A stretch of 64,000 bases of DNA from Marinibium conchae (lineage in GTDB: Bacteria; Pseudomonadota; Gammaproteobacteria; Enterobacterales; Alteromonadaceae). The stretch covers positions 620,001 to 684,000 of the forward strand of contig NZ_JADNRN010000003.1 in the NCBI RefSeq assembly GCF_015595035.1, read 5' to 3'. The notes under the pieces were generated by a model. That model did no database searches and was not told where the DNA came from. It saw nothing but the letters and a program-made list of their open reading frames with translations. Position numbers and translations under genes: made by a program. Within the stretch, counting starts at the first letter, position 1. Each line of letters starts with the position of its first letter. Of the stretch, positions 8,121 to 19,000 are shown piece after piece.

Positions 8121-10649
8121 ATGTTTACACATCATTCTCAACAAGAAACTAGTATGCAAACACAGAATCAAAAAGCGTCGGTGCTACCCAGCGCACTAAA
8201 ACATATTGGATTAGCAAGCGTTGCCATTTTACTGTTAGCGAGTTGTGGCGGTGGTAGCGATACCGAAGTTGAGCAAACGCCTCTTCCACCGCCTGTTGAG
8301 CAACCGGTAGTCAATTATTCTGGCCCTGCTCCAGCAACTGCTGATACTCAGAACTTTAAATTGTCCGTCTGGGACAACATCGCCAAGGCTGACCGTTGCG
8401 GAGCTTGTCACGTCCAAGATCAGCAATCACCTCCTTTTGCTCGAAATGACGACATCAATCTCGCGTACGCTGAGGTAAATCAGTTAATAAACCAATCTCA
8501 AATTAGCGAGTCTTTACTAGTCACCAAAGTGGCTGGTGGACACAACTGCTGGCTAGCAGACGACAATGCCTGTGCCGACATCCTGACAACTTGGATTGGC
8601 AACTGGATAAGCGACGAACAAACGGCAACAACAATCGAGTTGCAAGCACCTGAAGTAATCATTCCCGGGGCTAACAAGAACTTCCCTGCAGACCCTGCAC
8701 TTTTCGCTGCAAACGTTTACCCCGTATTCCGCGATAACTGCGCAGAATGCCACCAATCCAGCGCTGCTATTCCTATATCACCCTACCTAGCGTCTTCCGA
8801 CATTGCTGAGGCTTATGCTGCCGCAACACCGAAGATGAATCTCGATTTACCGACGGACTCCCGAGTAGTCGCTAGATTGCGTGATGAATTCCATAATTGT
8901 TGGACAAACGATTGCGCGCAAGATGGTGCAAACTTAGCTGCTGCAATTGCTGCAATGGCTGATTCTATCGAGGTCACACAGCTTGATCCTAACTTGGTAA
9001 GTTCACACGCACTCACTCTTCTCGATGGCACTCTCGCTACGGGTGGCGGTCGTTTTGAGAGCAACCTTATTGCTAAGTGGGAATTTAAATCAGGCGTAGG
9101 GAATGTTGCCTTCGACACCTCTGGTGTTGAGCCAGCCTTAAACCTAACGCTAAGCGGTGGTTATGACTGGGTTGGTGGAAATGGCATACAACTCACCAAC
9201 GGCAAAGCGCAAGGTTCAACAACCGATAGCAAAAAAATCCATGACTTAATTGTTGCCACAGGAGAATTTGCTATTGAGGCTTGGGTTGCGCCAGCGAATG
9301 TGACACAGGAAGGCCCAGCACGCATAGTCAGTTATTCAGGTGGTCGTGACAGAAGAAACTTCACACTTGGCCAAACGCTTTATAACTACGACATGCTGCT
9401 GCGCACTGGCAATACAGATTCTAACGGTATGCCCGCATTATCAACGCGAGACGCCGATGAAGATTTACAAGCTGCACTCCAGCATGTTGTGGTTAACTAT
9501 GATGGTAATGGCGGTCGCCAAATTTATGTTAATGGTGAATTTACTGACGACGTCGACGAAATAGAAGCGACCGGCTTAGGTGACTGGGACGATAGCTTTG
9601 CCTTTGTTTTAGGTAACGAAGTGTCGGGCGATGTTCCTTGGGCTGGCACAATTAGAATGGCTGCAATGCACAATCGTATATTGACTGAAGAGCAAATCGT
9701 TAAAAACTTCGATGCAGGTGTTGGTGAGAAGTTCTTTTTACTCTTCGGCATTTCAGATGTAATTAATGTCGAACAAAGCTATGTTGGTTTCAAAGTCAGT
9801 CAGTTTGATTCTTATAGCTACTTATTTACAGAGCCCTTCATGATCAGTTTAGCCGACAATGCCAACCTCGATGGTATAACTCTTACGGGAATTCGTATCG
9901 GGGTGAACGGTCGCGAAGCAACAGGCGGACAAGTATTTGCAACGCTGAATCTGACTGTTGACGGCGTTCAAGCTGCAACTAACGAGTTAGGACAGCAGCT
10001 ATCACCACAAGGTACCATTATTCCTGTACAAAAAGGCCCGATTGACGATGAGTTCTTCCTCACATTTGAAGTGCTAGGTGATGCGGTGTCGTTGCGCGCT
10101 GAAGCTGAAATACCAGTTGCCGCGGCTCCTGTTGATTTGGCACCTCAGGCTGACATTGGCATCAGAAACTTTGCTGAGGTAAATGCAAGCATGGCTGCAC
10201 TGACCGGCGTAGCTGCATCACAAAACGACGTGAATACAACCTACACGCAACTTAGACAGCAATTGCCGAGTGTGACTGATATGCAAAGTTTCTTAGCTTC
10301 AAATCAAATGGCAATCACGCAGTTAGCAATTCGCTACTGCGATGTATTAGTTGAAGATAGTAGCTTACGCAGCGCTTATTTCCCTGATTTTAATTTCGGA
10401 TTGTCCGCTAATGATGGTTTAGCGCCTGCAGATAGAGCAGCACTAATTAACCCGCTTATCGATCGCATGATTGGCGCTGGCTTAAGTAGCCAGCCATCAA
10501 CAAGTGATGTAAGCGCTGAATTGAATACACTTATTGATCGTCTGACCACCTGCTCTAGCGACAATATGTGTACAGAACAAACCACTCCCACAGTAGCGAA
10601 AGCAACGTGTGCAGCCGTTCTCGGCAGTGCTGCTGTTGTATTGCAATAG
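8121..10649 (+). CDS. LamG-domain lipoprotein with two heme motifs
   Basis: About 842 residues from ATG 8121, with AAGGGAG 8 bp upstream. Lipoprotein signal LLLASC. Two CxxCH motifs, CGACH (near residue 93) and CAECH (near residue 208), precede a concanavalin-like LamG domain at about 310-540 (LIAKWEFKSG, FAIEAWV, QIYVNGEF, IRMAAMHNR). The C-terminal third is helical with paired cysteines. The combination suggests an outer-surface redox protein with a ligand-binding lectin fold. It sits between the heme protein gene and the Tat substrate gene. Confidence 0.75.
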   Translation: MFTHHSQQETSMQTQNQKASVLPSALKHIGLASVAILLLASCGGGSDTEVEQTPLPPPVEQPVVNYSGPAPATADTQNFKLSVWDNIAKADRCGACHVQDQQSPPFARNDDINLAYAEVNQLINQSQISESLLVTKVAGGHNCWLADDNACADILTTWIGNWISDEQTATTIELQAPEVIIPGANKNFPADPALFAANVYPVFRDNCAECHQSSAAIPISPYLASSDIAEAYAAATPKMNLDLPTDSRVVARLRDEFHNCWTNDCAQDGANLAAAIAAMADSIEVTQLDPNLVSSHALTLLDGTLATGGGRFESNLIAKWEFKSGVGNVAFDTSGVEPALNLTLSGGYDWVGGNGIQLTNGKAQGSTTDSKKIHDLIVATGEFAIEAWVAPANVTQEGPARIVSYSGGRDRRNFTLGQTLYNYDMLLRTGNTDSNGMPALSTRDADEDLQAALQHVVVNYDGNGGRQIYVNGEFTDDVDEIEATGLGDWDDSFAFVLGNEVSGDVPWAGTIRMAAMHNRILTEEQIVKNFDAGVGEKFFLLFGISDVINVEQSYVGFKVSQFDSYSYLFTEPFMISLADNANLDGITLTGIRIGVNGREATGGQVFATLNLTVDGVQAATNELGQQLSPQGTIIPVQKGPIDDEFFLTFEVLGDAVSLRAEAEIPVAAAPVDLAPQADIGIRNFAEVNASMAALTGVAASQNDVNTTYTQLRQQLPSVTDMQSFLASNQMAITQLAIRYCDVLVEDSSLRSAYFPDFNFGLSANDGLAPADRAALINPLIDRMIGAGLSSQPSTSDVSAELNTLIDRLTTCSSDNMCTEQTTPTVAKATCAAVLGSAAVVLQ

Positions 10650-10670
10650 CAGAGGCGAAAGGAGATAGTT

Positions 10671-12365
10671 ATGAAAAATACTTCAAAAAGAACAACACAT
10701 ACTTTCGGCAAGAAATTTTCGACAGGTGCTAGTGCTCGCACTGACCATGGCGGCATGGGCGGGGTTAATGGTGACAATCCAGATGCTCCATTGTTCCATC
10801 AAGACCATGGACGTCCAGTTACGCGTCGAGAATTTATTTCACAAGGTTTTTGTGCCGGCATGGGCGCAGTCGTAGGCGGCTCGCTACTCGGCTCAATGAT
10901 ACCAAGTAAAGCTTTTGCTGACTTATCACCTGATATAGAAGCATTGAAAGCCAATTGTGATATAGCCACCTTAGGTGCAGGTAAAATACCCTTTATCTGC
11001 TTTGACTTGGCAGGCGGCGTGAACATTGCTGGCTCGAATGTACTCATTGGTGGCAGAGGAGGTCAACTCGACTTCCTAAGTACGCAAGGTTACAGTCGAC
11101 AAGGCCTACCCGGTGATATGATCCCGAGCATAGCGAATCCTGATACAGGCCTAAGTGACTTCATTAACAACGAACTAGGTTTGGCTTTTCATGCCGACAG
11201 TGGATTCTTGCGCGGAATCTTAGATAAACTCGCCGTAGGCAACCGCGCCAACGTAGGCGGTGCAGTAATACCTGCTCGCTCTGAAAACGATACCGGGAAC
11301 AACCCTCACAATCCAATGTACGGTATAAATCGTGCTGGGGCCGACGGCTCGCTGCTCACACTTATCGGTTCAAGAAACTCCGATAGTGGCGGTAGCTCAA
11401 TGGCACCTGCTGCAATGATAGACCCCGGTAAACGCCCGACTAAGATTGACCGACCTTCTGACGTAACCGGACTGGTTGATACCGGTGACCTAGTGGGCTT
11501 ACTGAGCCAAGGTGACGCAGTATCCGTCATGGAGTCGATTCAACGTATCAGTGACATGAAGCTAGACCGCGTTAATACCAATGTTGTAGGTGACGCTGAA
11601 CTTAAAAAACTAGTGCGCTGTGGCTATGTAAAAAGCGCCGACATTGCAGACCGTTTTGGCGATCCAAGCTCACTAAATCCTGAGCGCGATCCAGAGATCG
11701 TAGGCGAAGGCGGAATATTTAGCCAAGAAGAGTTTGACGGTGATCGTGAATTTCAAAAGACAGCGTCAGTTATGAAGCTAGTGCTAAATGGTTTTGCTGG
11801 TGCCGGCACTATCACGATGGGCGGTTATGACTATCATACCGGAAATCGCGCAACTGGTGAGGTTCGGGATTTACGTGCGGGTCGTTGTATGGGCGCGGTA
11901 TTAGAGTATGCAGCCAGACTGCGTACCCCTGTAATGATGTATGTAGTGAGTGACGGCTCTGTATTTTCAAACGGTATGATTGATGATTCAGAAAATGGTC
12001 GTGGTAAAGGTGTATGGACAGGTGATAATTCGTCAACCGCTGGTTCATTTTTCTTAGTCTATAACCCAGACGGCGCCCCGCAGGTACTTAGCCCAGACTC
12101 AGATGCCATGCTCGACGCCATGGGCAATTCGCGCTCAAAACAAATTGGTTATATGCGCAGAGATGGTGCAGTTGAGACGTCAGCAACACCAGCGGCGAAC
12201 AACGTGAATCTGCTAGTAGAAACGGTTATCCTAAATTACTTGGCCTTACACGGTGAGCAAGGGCGCATGGCTGAACTGTTCCCAAGAAATGGCTTAGGTA
12301 ACGGGGCGTTAATGGATTCACTCACTGCATTTGCCCCGATAGTAAATGGCACAATCGGCTCGTAA
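10671..12365 (+). CDS. Tat-exported DUF1501-like protein
   Basis: 564 residues. A twin-arginine motif, TRREFISQGFC, lies at about residues 44-54, followed by a hydrophobic stretch and SKAFA. The mature region (FICFDLAGGVNIAGSNVLIGG and TMGGYDYHTGNRATGE) resembles the DUF1501 alkaline-phosphatase-like fold. AAAGGAGAT precedes the ATG. DUF1501-type Tat proteins are commonly paired with secreted heme proteins, as here. Function unknown. Confidence 0.7.
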   Translation: MKNTSKRTTHTFGKKFSTGASARTDHGGMGGVNGDNPDAPLFHQDHGRPVTRREFISQGFCAGMGAVVGGSLLGSMIPSKAFADLSPDIEALKANCDIATLGAGKIPFICFDLAGGVNIAGSNVLIGGRGGQLDFLSTQGYSRQGLPGDMIPSIANPDTGLSDFINNELGLAFHADSGFLRGILDKLAVGNRANVGGAVIPARSENDTGNNPHNPMYGINRAGADGSLLTLIGSRNSDSGGSSMAPAAMIDPGKRPTKIDRPSDVTGLVDTGDLVGLLSQGDAVSVMESIQRISDMKLDRVNTNVVGDAELKKLVRCGYVKSADIADRFGDPSSLNPERDPEIVGEGGIFSQEEFDGDREFQKTASVMKLVLNGFAGAGTITMGGYDYHTGNRATGEVRDLRAGRCMGAVLEYAARLRTPVMMYVVSDGSVFSNGMIDDSENGRGKGVWTGDNSSTAGSFFLVYNPDGAPQVLSPDSDAMLDAMGNSRSKQIGYMRRDGAVETSATPAANNVNLLVETVILNYLALHGEQGRMAELFPRNGLGNGALMDSLTAFAPIVNGTIGS

Positions 12366-12366
12366 G

Positions 12367-12394
12367 TTAGTCTTCTTGTTATAAAGAAGACTAA
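12367..12394 (+). terminator. hairpin after the heme/Tat operon
   Basis: TTAGTCTTCTT pairs with AAGAAGACTAA around a 6-base loop directly after the stop. The U-tract is weak, so it may be an imperfect intrinsic terminator or an RNA-stabilising hairpin. Confidence 0.5.
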
Positions 12395-12606
12395 GCAATC
12401 GGCCTTATAACAATGTTAAAATGGAAAATGCTCTAGCAGGGACGCTGAGCCAAACACGGATGTTTGTCCTTCCCCGCTAGTTCGCATAGTGAAGCCCATT
12501 CGCGGTTACTCAATAGATTCTCACCGGTCATTAATTTAGACATTCTCTACAGCATCGGCGATAGTAAAGAACACTTTGACCAAGTATAAACACTAAAGGA
12601 CTAAAT
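12395..12606. other. intergenic, nothing recognised
   Basis: About 210 bp upstream of the M24 peptidase gene. It ends with AAAGGA at 12595, the ribosome binding site for that gene. No ORF or RNA gene seen. Confidence 0.4.
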
Positions 12607-13989
12607 ATGCTGAAATTCTTGCTACGCAATACACCCCGAATCTGCCCAATGGAAAACAGCCCATTAAAACTCGTCGTTTTGTCGTCTATTTTTGCCACGG
12701 CGTTATTTTCATCATTTCACACAAGCGCTAGCAATGATGAATTCAAAGGTAAATCACCTTGGCCAGAAATTCGAAAAGAACGCATTCAAACACTATTGCC
12801 GCAGGCACTCAAAGCTGCGGACGTGGATGCTTGGTTGGTCATTTGCCGAGAAAACAATAACGACCCTTTGGCCGAACATATTGGTTGTGAAAATGCAGGG
12901 CAAACAGCAGTATTCCTTTTCCACACTCAACCAGAAGATAAAGCTGCGGATTTCCACTCAATGGCGTTTTCACCTTCTGGGGAATCGACCGCTCTACGTG
13001 ATAGCAATGTAGTTAACGAAGTAGTCTCCGTAGCGCGCAACAGCTCTGCACTGAGCTTGGCTGTTAATTATATCAAGCAACAAAACTTCAAACGCATCGC
13101 TATCAACATTTCTGCTACAAATGCTCAAGCTGATGGCTTGAGTTATACCCAATATCAGGCACTTACGAAAGAATTAGGCGATGAGTTTAGCCAACGTCTT
13201 CGCTCTGCCGACGAAGTCGTGTATCAGTGGTTGTCTGTTAAGTTACCCAGCGAAGTTGAAATTATGCGCAGGGCGGCTGCGCTGACTGCAAAGTGGCAGA
13301 TAGAGGCCTATCAACAAATCGTTCCGGGTGTGACTACCGATGCCGACGTTGCCGCTTACTTAAAAGCTAAAATGCGAGAAGCAGGTGTAGGAGATGCGTG
13401 GGCACCAGAGCAAAACCCAAATGTAAATTCAGGCACTGACCGCGGACACTCGCATGCCACAGCAAAAGTGATTCAAGCTGGAGATGTCATTCAAACAGAT
13501 TTTGGCATTCGAGTATTCGACCGCTGGGTAACCGACATTCAGCGTTTCGCCTATGTTCTAAAAGAAGGTGAAATTACCGCTCCAGAAGATATTGCCCGTT
13601 ATTGGGAAAATGCAAAAGAGGGCCGAAGCGCGGCCTTTAAAGCGATGAAGCCTGGAGTTAAGGGAATTGAGGTTGACGCAGCACAAAGAGCAGTAATGAA
13701 AGCAAGAGGATCGCTACCGCTAATGTGGAGTACTGGCCACCCAGTAGGCTACGTTGCCCACGATACAGGCCCAAATTTAGGCGGCTCGCGCGCGGTTTCC
13801 GTTCGCCCTGCATCCAATCGAAAATTAGCTAAGGGAATGACCTTTGCGTTCGATGGCTTTTTCAGCTGGTACTTGCCCGACGGACAAGCAAAAACCATTT
13901 CGGTAGAAGAAATGGTTGTAATCAATGCAAAAGTTGCCGAATACCTCATTCCGCCGCAACAAGACTTGGTGCTTATAACAAGTAAATAG
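12607..13989 (+). CDS. exported M24 family metallopeptidase (Xaa-Pro aminopeptidase-like)
   Basis: 460 residues with a signal peptide (VVLSSIFATALFSSFHTSAS). The pita-bread catalytic domain shows the two metal aspartates in QTDFG and TDIQRF, the histidine region GHPVGYVAHDTG and a metal glutamate in VEEMV. The family removes N-terminal residues next to proline. The export signal suggests periplasmic peptide turnover. Transcribed alone on the plus strand. Confidence 0.85.
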   Translation: MLKFLLRNTPRICPMENSPLKLVVLSSIFATALFSSFHTSASNDEFKGKSPWPEIRKERIQTLLPQALKAADVDAWLVICRENNNDPLAEHIGCENAGQTAVFLFHTQPEDKAADFHSMAFSPSGESTALRDSNVVNEVVSVARNSSALSLAVNYIKQQNFKRIAINISATNAQADGLSYTQYQALTKELGDEFSQRLRSADEVVYQWLSVKLPSEVEIMRRAAALTAKWQIEAYQQIVPGVTTDADVAAYLKAKMREAGVGDAWAPEQNPNVNSGTDRGHSHATAKVIQAGDVIQTDFGIRVFDRWVTDIQRFAYVLKEGEITAPEDIARYWENAKEGRSAAFKAMKPGVKGIEVDAAQRAVMKARGSLPLMWSTGHPVGYVAHDTGPNLGGSRAVSVRPASNRKLAKGMTFAFDGFFSWYLPDGQAKTISVEEMVVINAKVAEYLIPPQQDLVLITSK

Positions 13990-14000
13990 CTAGTGATACG

Positions 14001-15077
14001 CTATTGCTGTAATCCAGTGGAATAGTGCATTTTGCGCTTATTGTCCATTACCACCGCGTCGTAATTATCGATGCGGTTTATTAACCCTAAACCTTCCCGT
14101 AAACCCATCACGAAAACCGCTGTAGAAAGGGCATCGTTAAAGGTTGAGCTTGGTCCGATGATGCTAACCGATTGTACATCGTAGGTTGATTTGCCGGTTT
14201 TTGGTGACAAGATATGATGGTAGCGTTGACCATCTTCTTCAAAATAACGCTCATAATCGCCGGATGTTGACATTGCGCTGTCTTGCATGGGTAAAAGCAC
14301 CGCTTGTTTGTCTCTGTTACGGGGGTCTCGAATTCCTACTATCCATGGTTTACCTCGACGGTCGCCCAGCAAACGTGTATCTCCACCGGCGGTTACTAAA
14401 GCATTCAGAATGCCCATTCTTTCTAAAAGCGAAATAGCGTTATCCACCGCATGGCCTTTTGCTATGCCGCCTAAATCAATTTTCACCTTGTCGTTTAAAA
14501 AGTAGACTGTACGTTCTTTATCATTAAGTTGGATGTGTTTGTAGTCAATCGCATTTAATAAAGAATCAATAGTCTCATCATCGGGTCGTTGACCTTCTTT
14601 GTAATTATAAAGATAGCCAACGCTTGCAAAGGTAATATCAAACGCACCTTTTGTGAGTTCTGAGATTTTGACAGCTTTATCAAGTAGCTCAAACATCTCG
14701 TCACTGATCACGAAAGGGGTCTTTCCTGCTTGCTCATTTATTAGACTAAGCTCGCTGCTACTTATATACGGGCTCATTAATTGATTGATCCGTTCCATTT
14801 CTGCCAGTGCTGTTTTTAATGCTAACTGCCCTTGAGTCTCATTTTCCGCCCATACTTCAACGTAGATATTGGTGCCCATAATCGTCGCATTTTGCTTATG
14901 CCACTTCGCTTCAGCACTTCCAAGAGCAAGGGTAAAGAGACACAAACACATTAGGGTTTGCAGGCATATATATTGATATCGCCCCACAAGGCTACCCAAA
15001 AGCTTCGTTAAAGCTAAAGAAACGACACTAACTGAACTTTCATAGAAACGTAGGGACGAGCGCGCGAAAGAAAGCAT
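14001..15077 (-). CDS. apbE: FAD:protein FMN transferase
   Basis: Typical ApbE motifs: MGTNIYVEVWAE near the N-terminus, KIDLGGIAKGHAVD, VTAGGDTRLLG, STSGDYERYF and HHILSPKTGKS. It attaches FMN to a threonine or serine of exported proteins, with Mg2+ and FAD. I place the start at 15077, 2 bp after the upstream lipoprotein stop (TAATATG); a start at 15110 would overlap that gene by 32 bp. The long N-terminus with a hydrophobic segment indicates export. No classical flavinylation substrate is seen nearby. Confidence 0.9.
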   Translation of the reverse strand: MLSFARSSLRFYESSVSVVSLALTKLLGSLVGRYQYICLQTLMCLCLFTLALGSAEAKWHKQNATIMGTNIYVEVWAENETQGQLALKTALAEMERINQLMSPYISSSELSLINEQAGKTPFVISDEMFELLDKAVKISELTKGAFDITFASVGYLYNYKEGQRPDDETIDSLLNAIDYKHIQLNDKERTVYFLNDKVKIDLGGIAKGHAVDNAISLLERMGILNALVTAGGDTRLLGDRRGKPWIVGIRDPRNRDKQAVLLPMQDSAMSTSGDYERYFEEDGQRYHHILSPKTGKSTYDVQSVSIIGPSSTFNDALSTAVFVMGLREGLGLINRIDNYDAVVMDNKRKMHYSTGLQQ

Positions 15078-15078
15078 A

Positions 15079-15669
15079 TTACATCGTCTCTCGGTTATCT
15101 GACTGACCATAAAACAAGCCTAATTCGACTTTTTCAATAAGCGCGCTATTTTCAAGAGACGCATAGCTAGCCAAAAGGTCGCTATCGCTGAGTGCCAATA
15201 AACTAAAGGTTCTTGGAGCAAGTTTTGTGGCCACAAAGTCATTGTTGAGGATGTCGGCGCTTATCTTCTCTGGCAGCTCGGTATCAGCTTTTAAAACCAC
15301 AACAATCTTCCCAGTTAGCTGAGCATTCTGTTTCACCGAGTGATCAAAAATCGTATCGCCTTTTTTTAACGGCGTTGTATTTACCGACATCTTAATTCCA
15401 TTAATCAATAGGCTCTTTGGGGCATCGGGAAAGGGCGATACAATTTTATTAGCAGTTTCTTTGTTGTCAGTTGCATCCGCTTCATTTGAAACATGTCCGT
15501 TTGTTTTGATGCTTTCTACACTCTTTTTGTCAGGTTTCTGAACTACTGGTTGTTTATGAGCCGATGCTGAATCATTATTTGATGGTGCTTCCTCAGCACC
15601 ACAAGCCCCCAACATCAATGCAATCAGCACAATGGCTGCATTGCGGCAAACGAAAAGTGGATCTTTCAT
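15079..15669 (-). CDS. lipoprotein co-transcribed with ApbE
   Basis: 196 residues. Lipoprotein signal IALMLGAC, a low-complexity linker (about 25-80) and a C-terminal domain ending SDNRETM. Not recognised. It is immediately upstream of apbE, so it could be the flavinylation target or an assembly partner, but I see no canonical FMN-attachment motif. Confidence 0.7.
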   Translation of the reverse strand: MKDPLFVCRNAAIVLIALMLGACGAEEAPSNNDSASAHKQPVVQKPDKKSVESIKTNGHVSNEADATDNKETANKIVSPFPDAPKSLLINGIKMSVNTTPLKKGDTIFDHSVKQNAQLTGKIVVVLKADTELPEKISADILNNDFVATKLAPRTFSLLALSDSDLLASYASLENSALIEKVELGLFYGQSDNRETM

Positions 15670-16009
15670 TAACTTCTTCCTTTGTATTTGGCGACTACTT
15701 TGCTATTAATTTACTACGACTACTCGCATTGCTGTAAGTTTATTATGAAATGAAGCTCAATGCATTTATGTCAACCTAGCCGCCTCATCGTAGCTAGGTC
15801 AACTACGCATGTATGTAGGTGCTATAAACACACAAAATAAAGTGTTAGCTATTGTTTACAGCTCAATTGTAACAATTGATTAACAGGCATAGAAGCGCCA
15901 CGCTTTTTGCTATTTACTGAGTAGTTCGCTGCCGCTACCCTGCAGCACACGGGACATATTATTAGAAAAAAGGATTACACAAAAAATCCTATCTTACTAA
16001 GGAAACAAA
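15670..16009. promoter_or_regulatory. divergent intergenic region with 17-nt palindrome
   Basis: 340 bp between the divergent apbE operon and the M36 protease gene. A near-perfect palindrome centred on 15871 (TCAATTGT-A-ACAATTGA, 15863-15879) could be a regulator site. AAGGA lies upstream of the ATG at 16010. No ORF seen. Confidence 0.4.
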
Positions 16010-19000
16010 ATGAAAATATTCAAGCCGACCTTGATCGCGGCAACAGTGACGATGGCCCTTGGCTCATTAGCTGTTAACGCGGTGCCAGCAAGTGAAGTCA
16101 TCAACATAGGTGGTAACTACGCTTCTCAAGCATTTACCAGCTACGACGCCTCTGCACAACAAGCACTAGCGGCGCAGCCAACAGTGAGTGGCATGAAGAG
16201 TCAATTCGATGCTTCACTGGGTAAAGCGACCTTTGTTTGGGCTCCGCAAAACATGCGCGCACCTAACTTGTCGAATGTTGCACCGAGCGCACAACCAAAA
16301 GCAGCAGCGAACCATTATCTCAATGCCCTCACTGGTGTAAGTGTTAATAAAGGCGGCGTTAGTCAAGCTATTTTGTCATCTTTTCATGATATGGGTAAAG
16401 GCACTCGAATCGCAAAATACACTCAAGAAGTGAGCGGTATCGAAGTTTTCAATCGTGAGATGAACGTGATGCTCAATAGCGAAATGAACTTGGTCGCAGC
16501 GTCTGGTTACTTTTCTCAGAATTTACTCCCGCAAGGCCAAATCGCACCAGATTCAAATTTTGGTAGCGCTCAAAAAGCGATTGAGTTTGCGCTATCAAAT
16601 GCTGCCGAACAGGATGTAAGCGTCTCTTTCGGCGATTCAACAAACAGCGGTAAATATGAAGTATTTAATGCTCAAATTAGTGAAGGTAATATTGACTTAG
16701 GCATGCAACCGCGTGCTAAAAAAGTCTATTTTGACAGTAATAAAGGCCTTAGAGCGTCTTATTACGTTGAAGTTGACATCGCCGAAGCTGACTCAGTAAA
16801 CGGTGTTCTTTACGGCTATGTTGTAGATGCGGTAAGCGGCAAAATTTTACATAAGCACAGAATGACAAGCGACGACTCGGCTTTCCACTATCGCGCTTAC
16901 GCTCAGGACGACCTCGTTCCTATGCAAGGCCCGCATGGTAAAGTGCTACCTGCACTTACTCCTGGCAACGACCCTACCGAAATCTTAGATGCACCGCTGG
17001 TAACTGTCGAGAGTATGCCTTTCTTTAGTAGACAAGATCCGTGGCTACCAGAAGACGCGACAACAGTCTCGGGCAACAATGCCTTTGCATATGCTGATGT
17101 TATTGCGCCACAAGGTTTCTCACTGGGTGATTTCACAGCCGAAGTAACGTCGGTTCGAACTTTCGACTACGTTATCGATGAGTCACAACGTGCAAACTCG
17201 CTGAATAACCGAAAAGCAGCGATCGTTAACTTATTTTACATGACTAACTATTTGCACAACTACTATTACGATTTTGGTTTTGACGAAGCGTCGGGTAATG
17301 CACAGTTGTCAAACTTCGGTCGAGGCGGTGTGGAAAATGACCCATTGCTACTTGAAGCGCAGGACAACTCTGGTTTAAATAACGCGAATATGTCTACACC
17401 TGCCGATGGCGCAAGCCCTCGTATGCAACAGTTCCTATGGACAGACAAAGACGCTGTTGTTGGTGAAGACTGGGGCATAATGGTCACAACTCCAGACGAA
17501 CTTGGTGTACTGGGTACAAGTCAACTTGCCTCATTTGGTCCTCAGCAATACTCAGATGTTGCAGGAGCAGTTGTTCGTATCGACGACGGTGATGATGCTG
17601 ATGGTGCCGCTAGTGTAAACGATGGCTGTCAACCAGCAGTGAACATCGCAGAACTGGCTGGCAATATTGCCATTATAGACCGTGGCGCATGTGCCTTTAC
17701 AACAAAGGTACTTAACGCCCAAAACGCTGGAGCGATTGGTGCGATCATCGTTAACAACACCGATGATGGAACACCTGCACCAATGGGTGGAAGTGACGAC
17801 ACTGTTTTCATCGCTTCACAAGGTCTAAGCTTCCAAGACGGCGCTAGTTTGTACGACATCATTGATGCCGACGGCACCGCTGAAGTTAGCATGTTCAGTA
17901 CCTTCCCATTAAAAGACTCTACATTCGATAATGCGATTATTGCGCATGAATTTGGCCACTACATTCAAAACAGATTGATCGGTAATGCAAGTGGTTTGAA
18001 CAACTTCCAAGGTCGAGCGATGGGCGAAGGTTGGGCTGATGTCCATGCCATGATATTTGTGACACAGGAAGAAGATTTACTGCTACCTGGTAACGAGGAA
18101 TTCGCTGTAGGTTATGGTGTTGGTACATACGTTACTGACTTCTTCCGAGGCATTCGTCGCGCGCCTTACAGTAGCGATTTAGATGTAAACCCATTTAGTT
18201 TTGAGCACATCACCACGGGCGCTGGCCCCGCAGGTTTCCCTGCAACGAGTAACCTTTCTCCGCATGGAGCAGGTGAAATCTGGGCTGTGTCTTTATGGGA
18301 TTTCTATGTTTCTTTGATCAATACGCATGGTTTCGACGAAGCAAAAGCACGTATATCGCGCTACATCGTTGAAGGGTACAAGCTCACTCCAGTATCACCG
18401 TTATACACCGAAGCTCGTGATGCGATACTTGCCGCAGCAATAGCAAACGATCAAGGTGATTTTGACCTAGCACTTGCGGCATTTGCTAAGCGTGGTATGG
18501 GTCTTGGTGCTGTTTCACCAGATCGATTCTCGACCAACCTATCAGGCGTTGTACCTTCAAACCTCACAGAATTGGCAGCATACTCTGCAGTTGATTTAGA
18601 CCTCAATACCAACTTCGACGGCGAGACTGTTGGTTTCTGTTCAGATGATGGCGTACTTGATATTGGTGAAACAGGTACTCTAACCGTGACAATAGCAAAT
18701 AGCGGTAGCGAAATGTTGTCTGGTATTACTGCCCAGGTTATTGTTCAAGGTGATGCTGATATTACTTTAGAGAATGACGGTCTTATCACTTTCGATGACC
18801 TTGCACCATTCACCCGCAGTACCAGTGCCCCAATACAGGTAACGATAAATGACGCAGCAATAGCTGAAGACGTGGCCTTCGTTGTTGTTTTCCCAGAAGC
18901 GATGGAAAATGATGAAATTGTTGAGCCTTTACCTGTAGGAATAAGCACCTCATTAAACTTTAGCTTTGAGAAAGTTGACCCTGTGGGAGGTGAAGCAACT

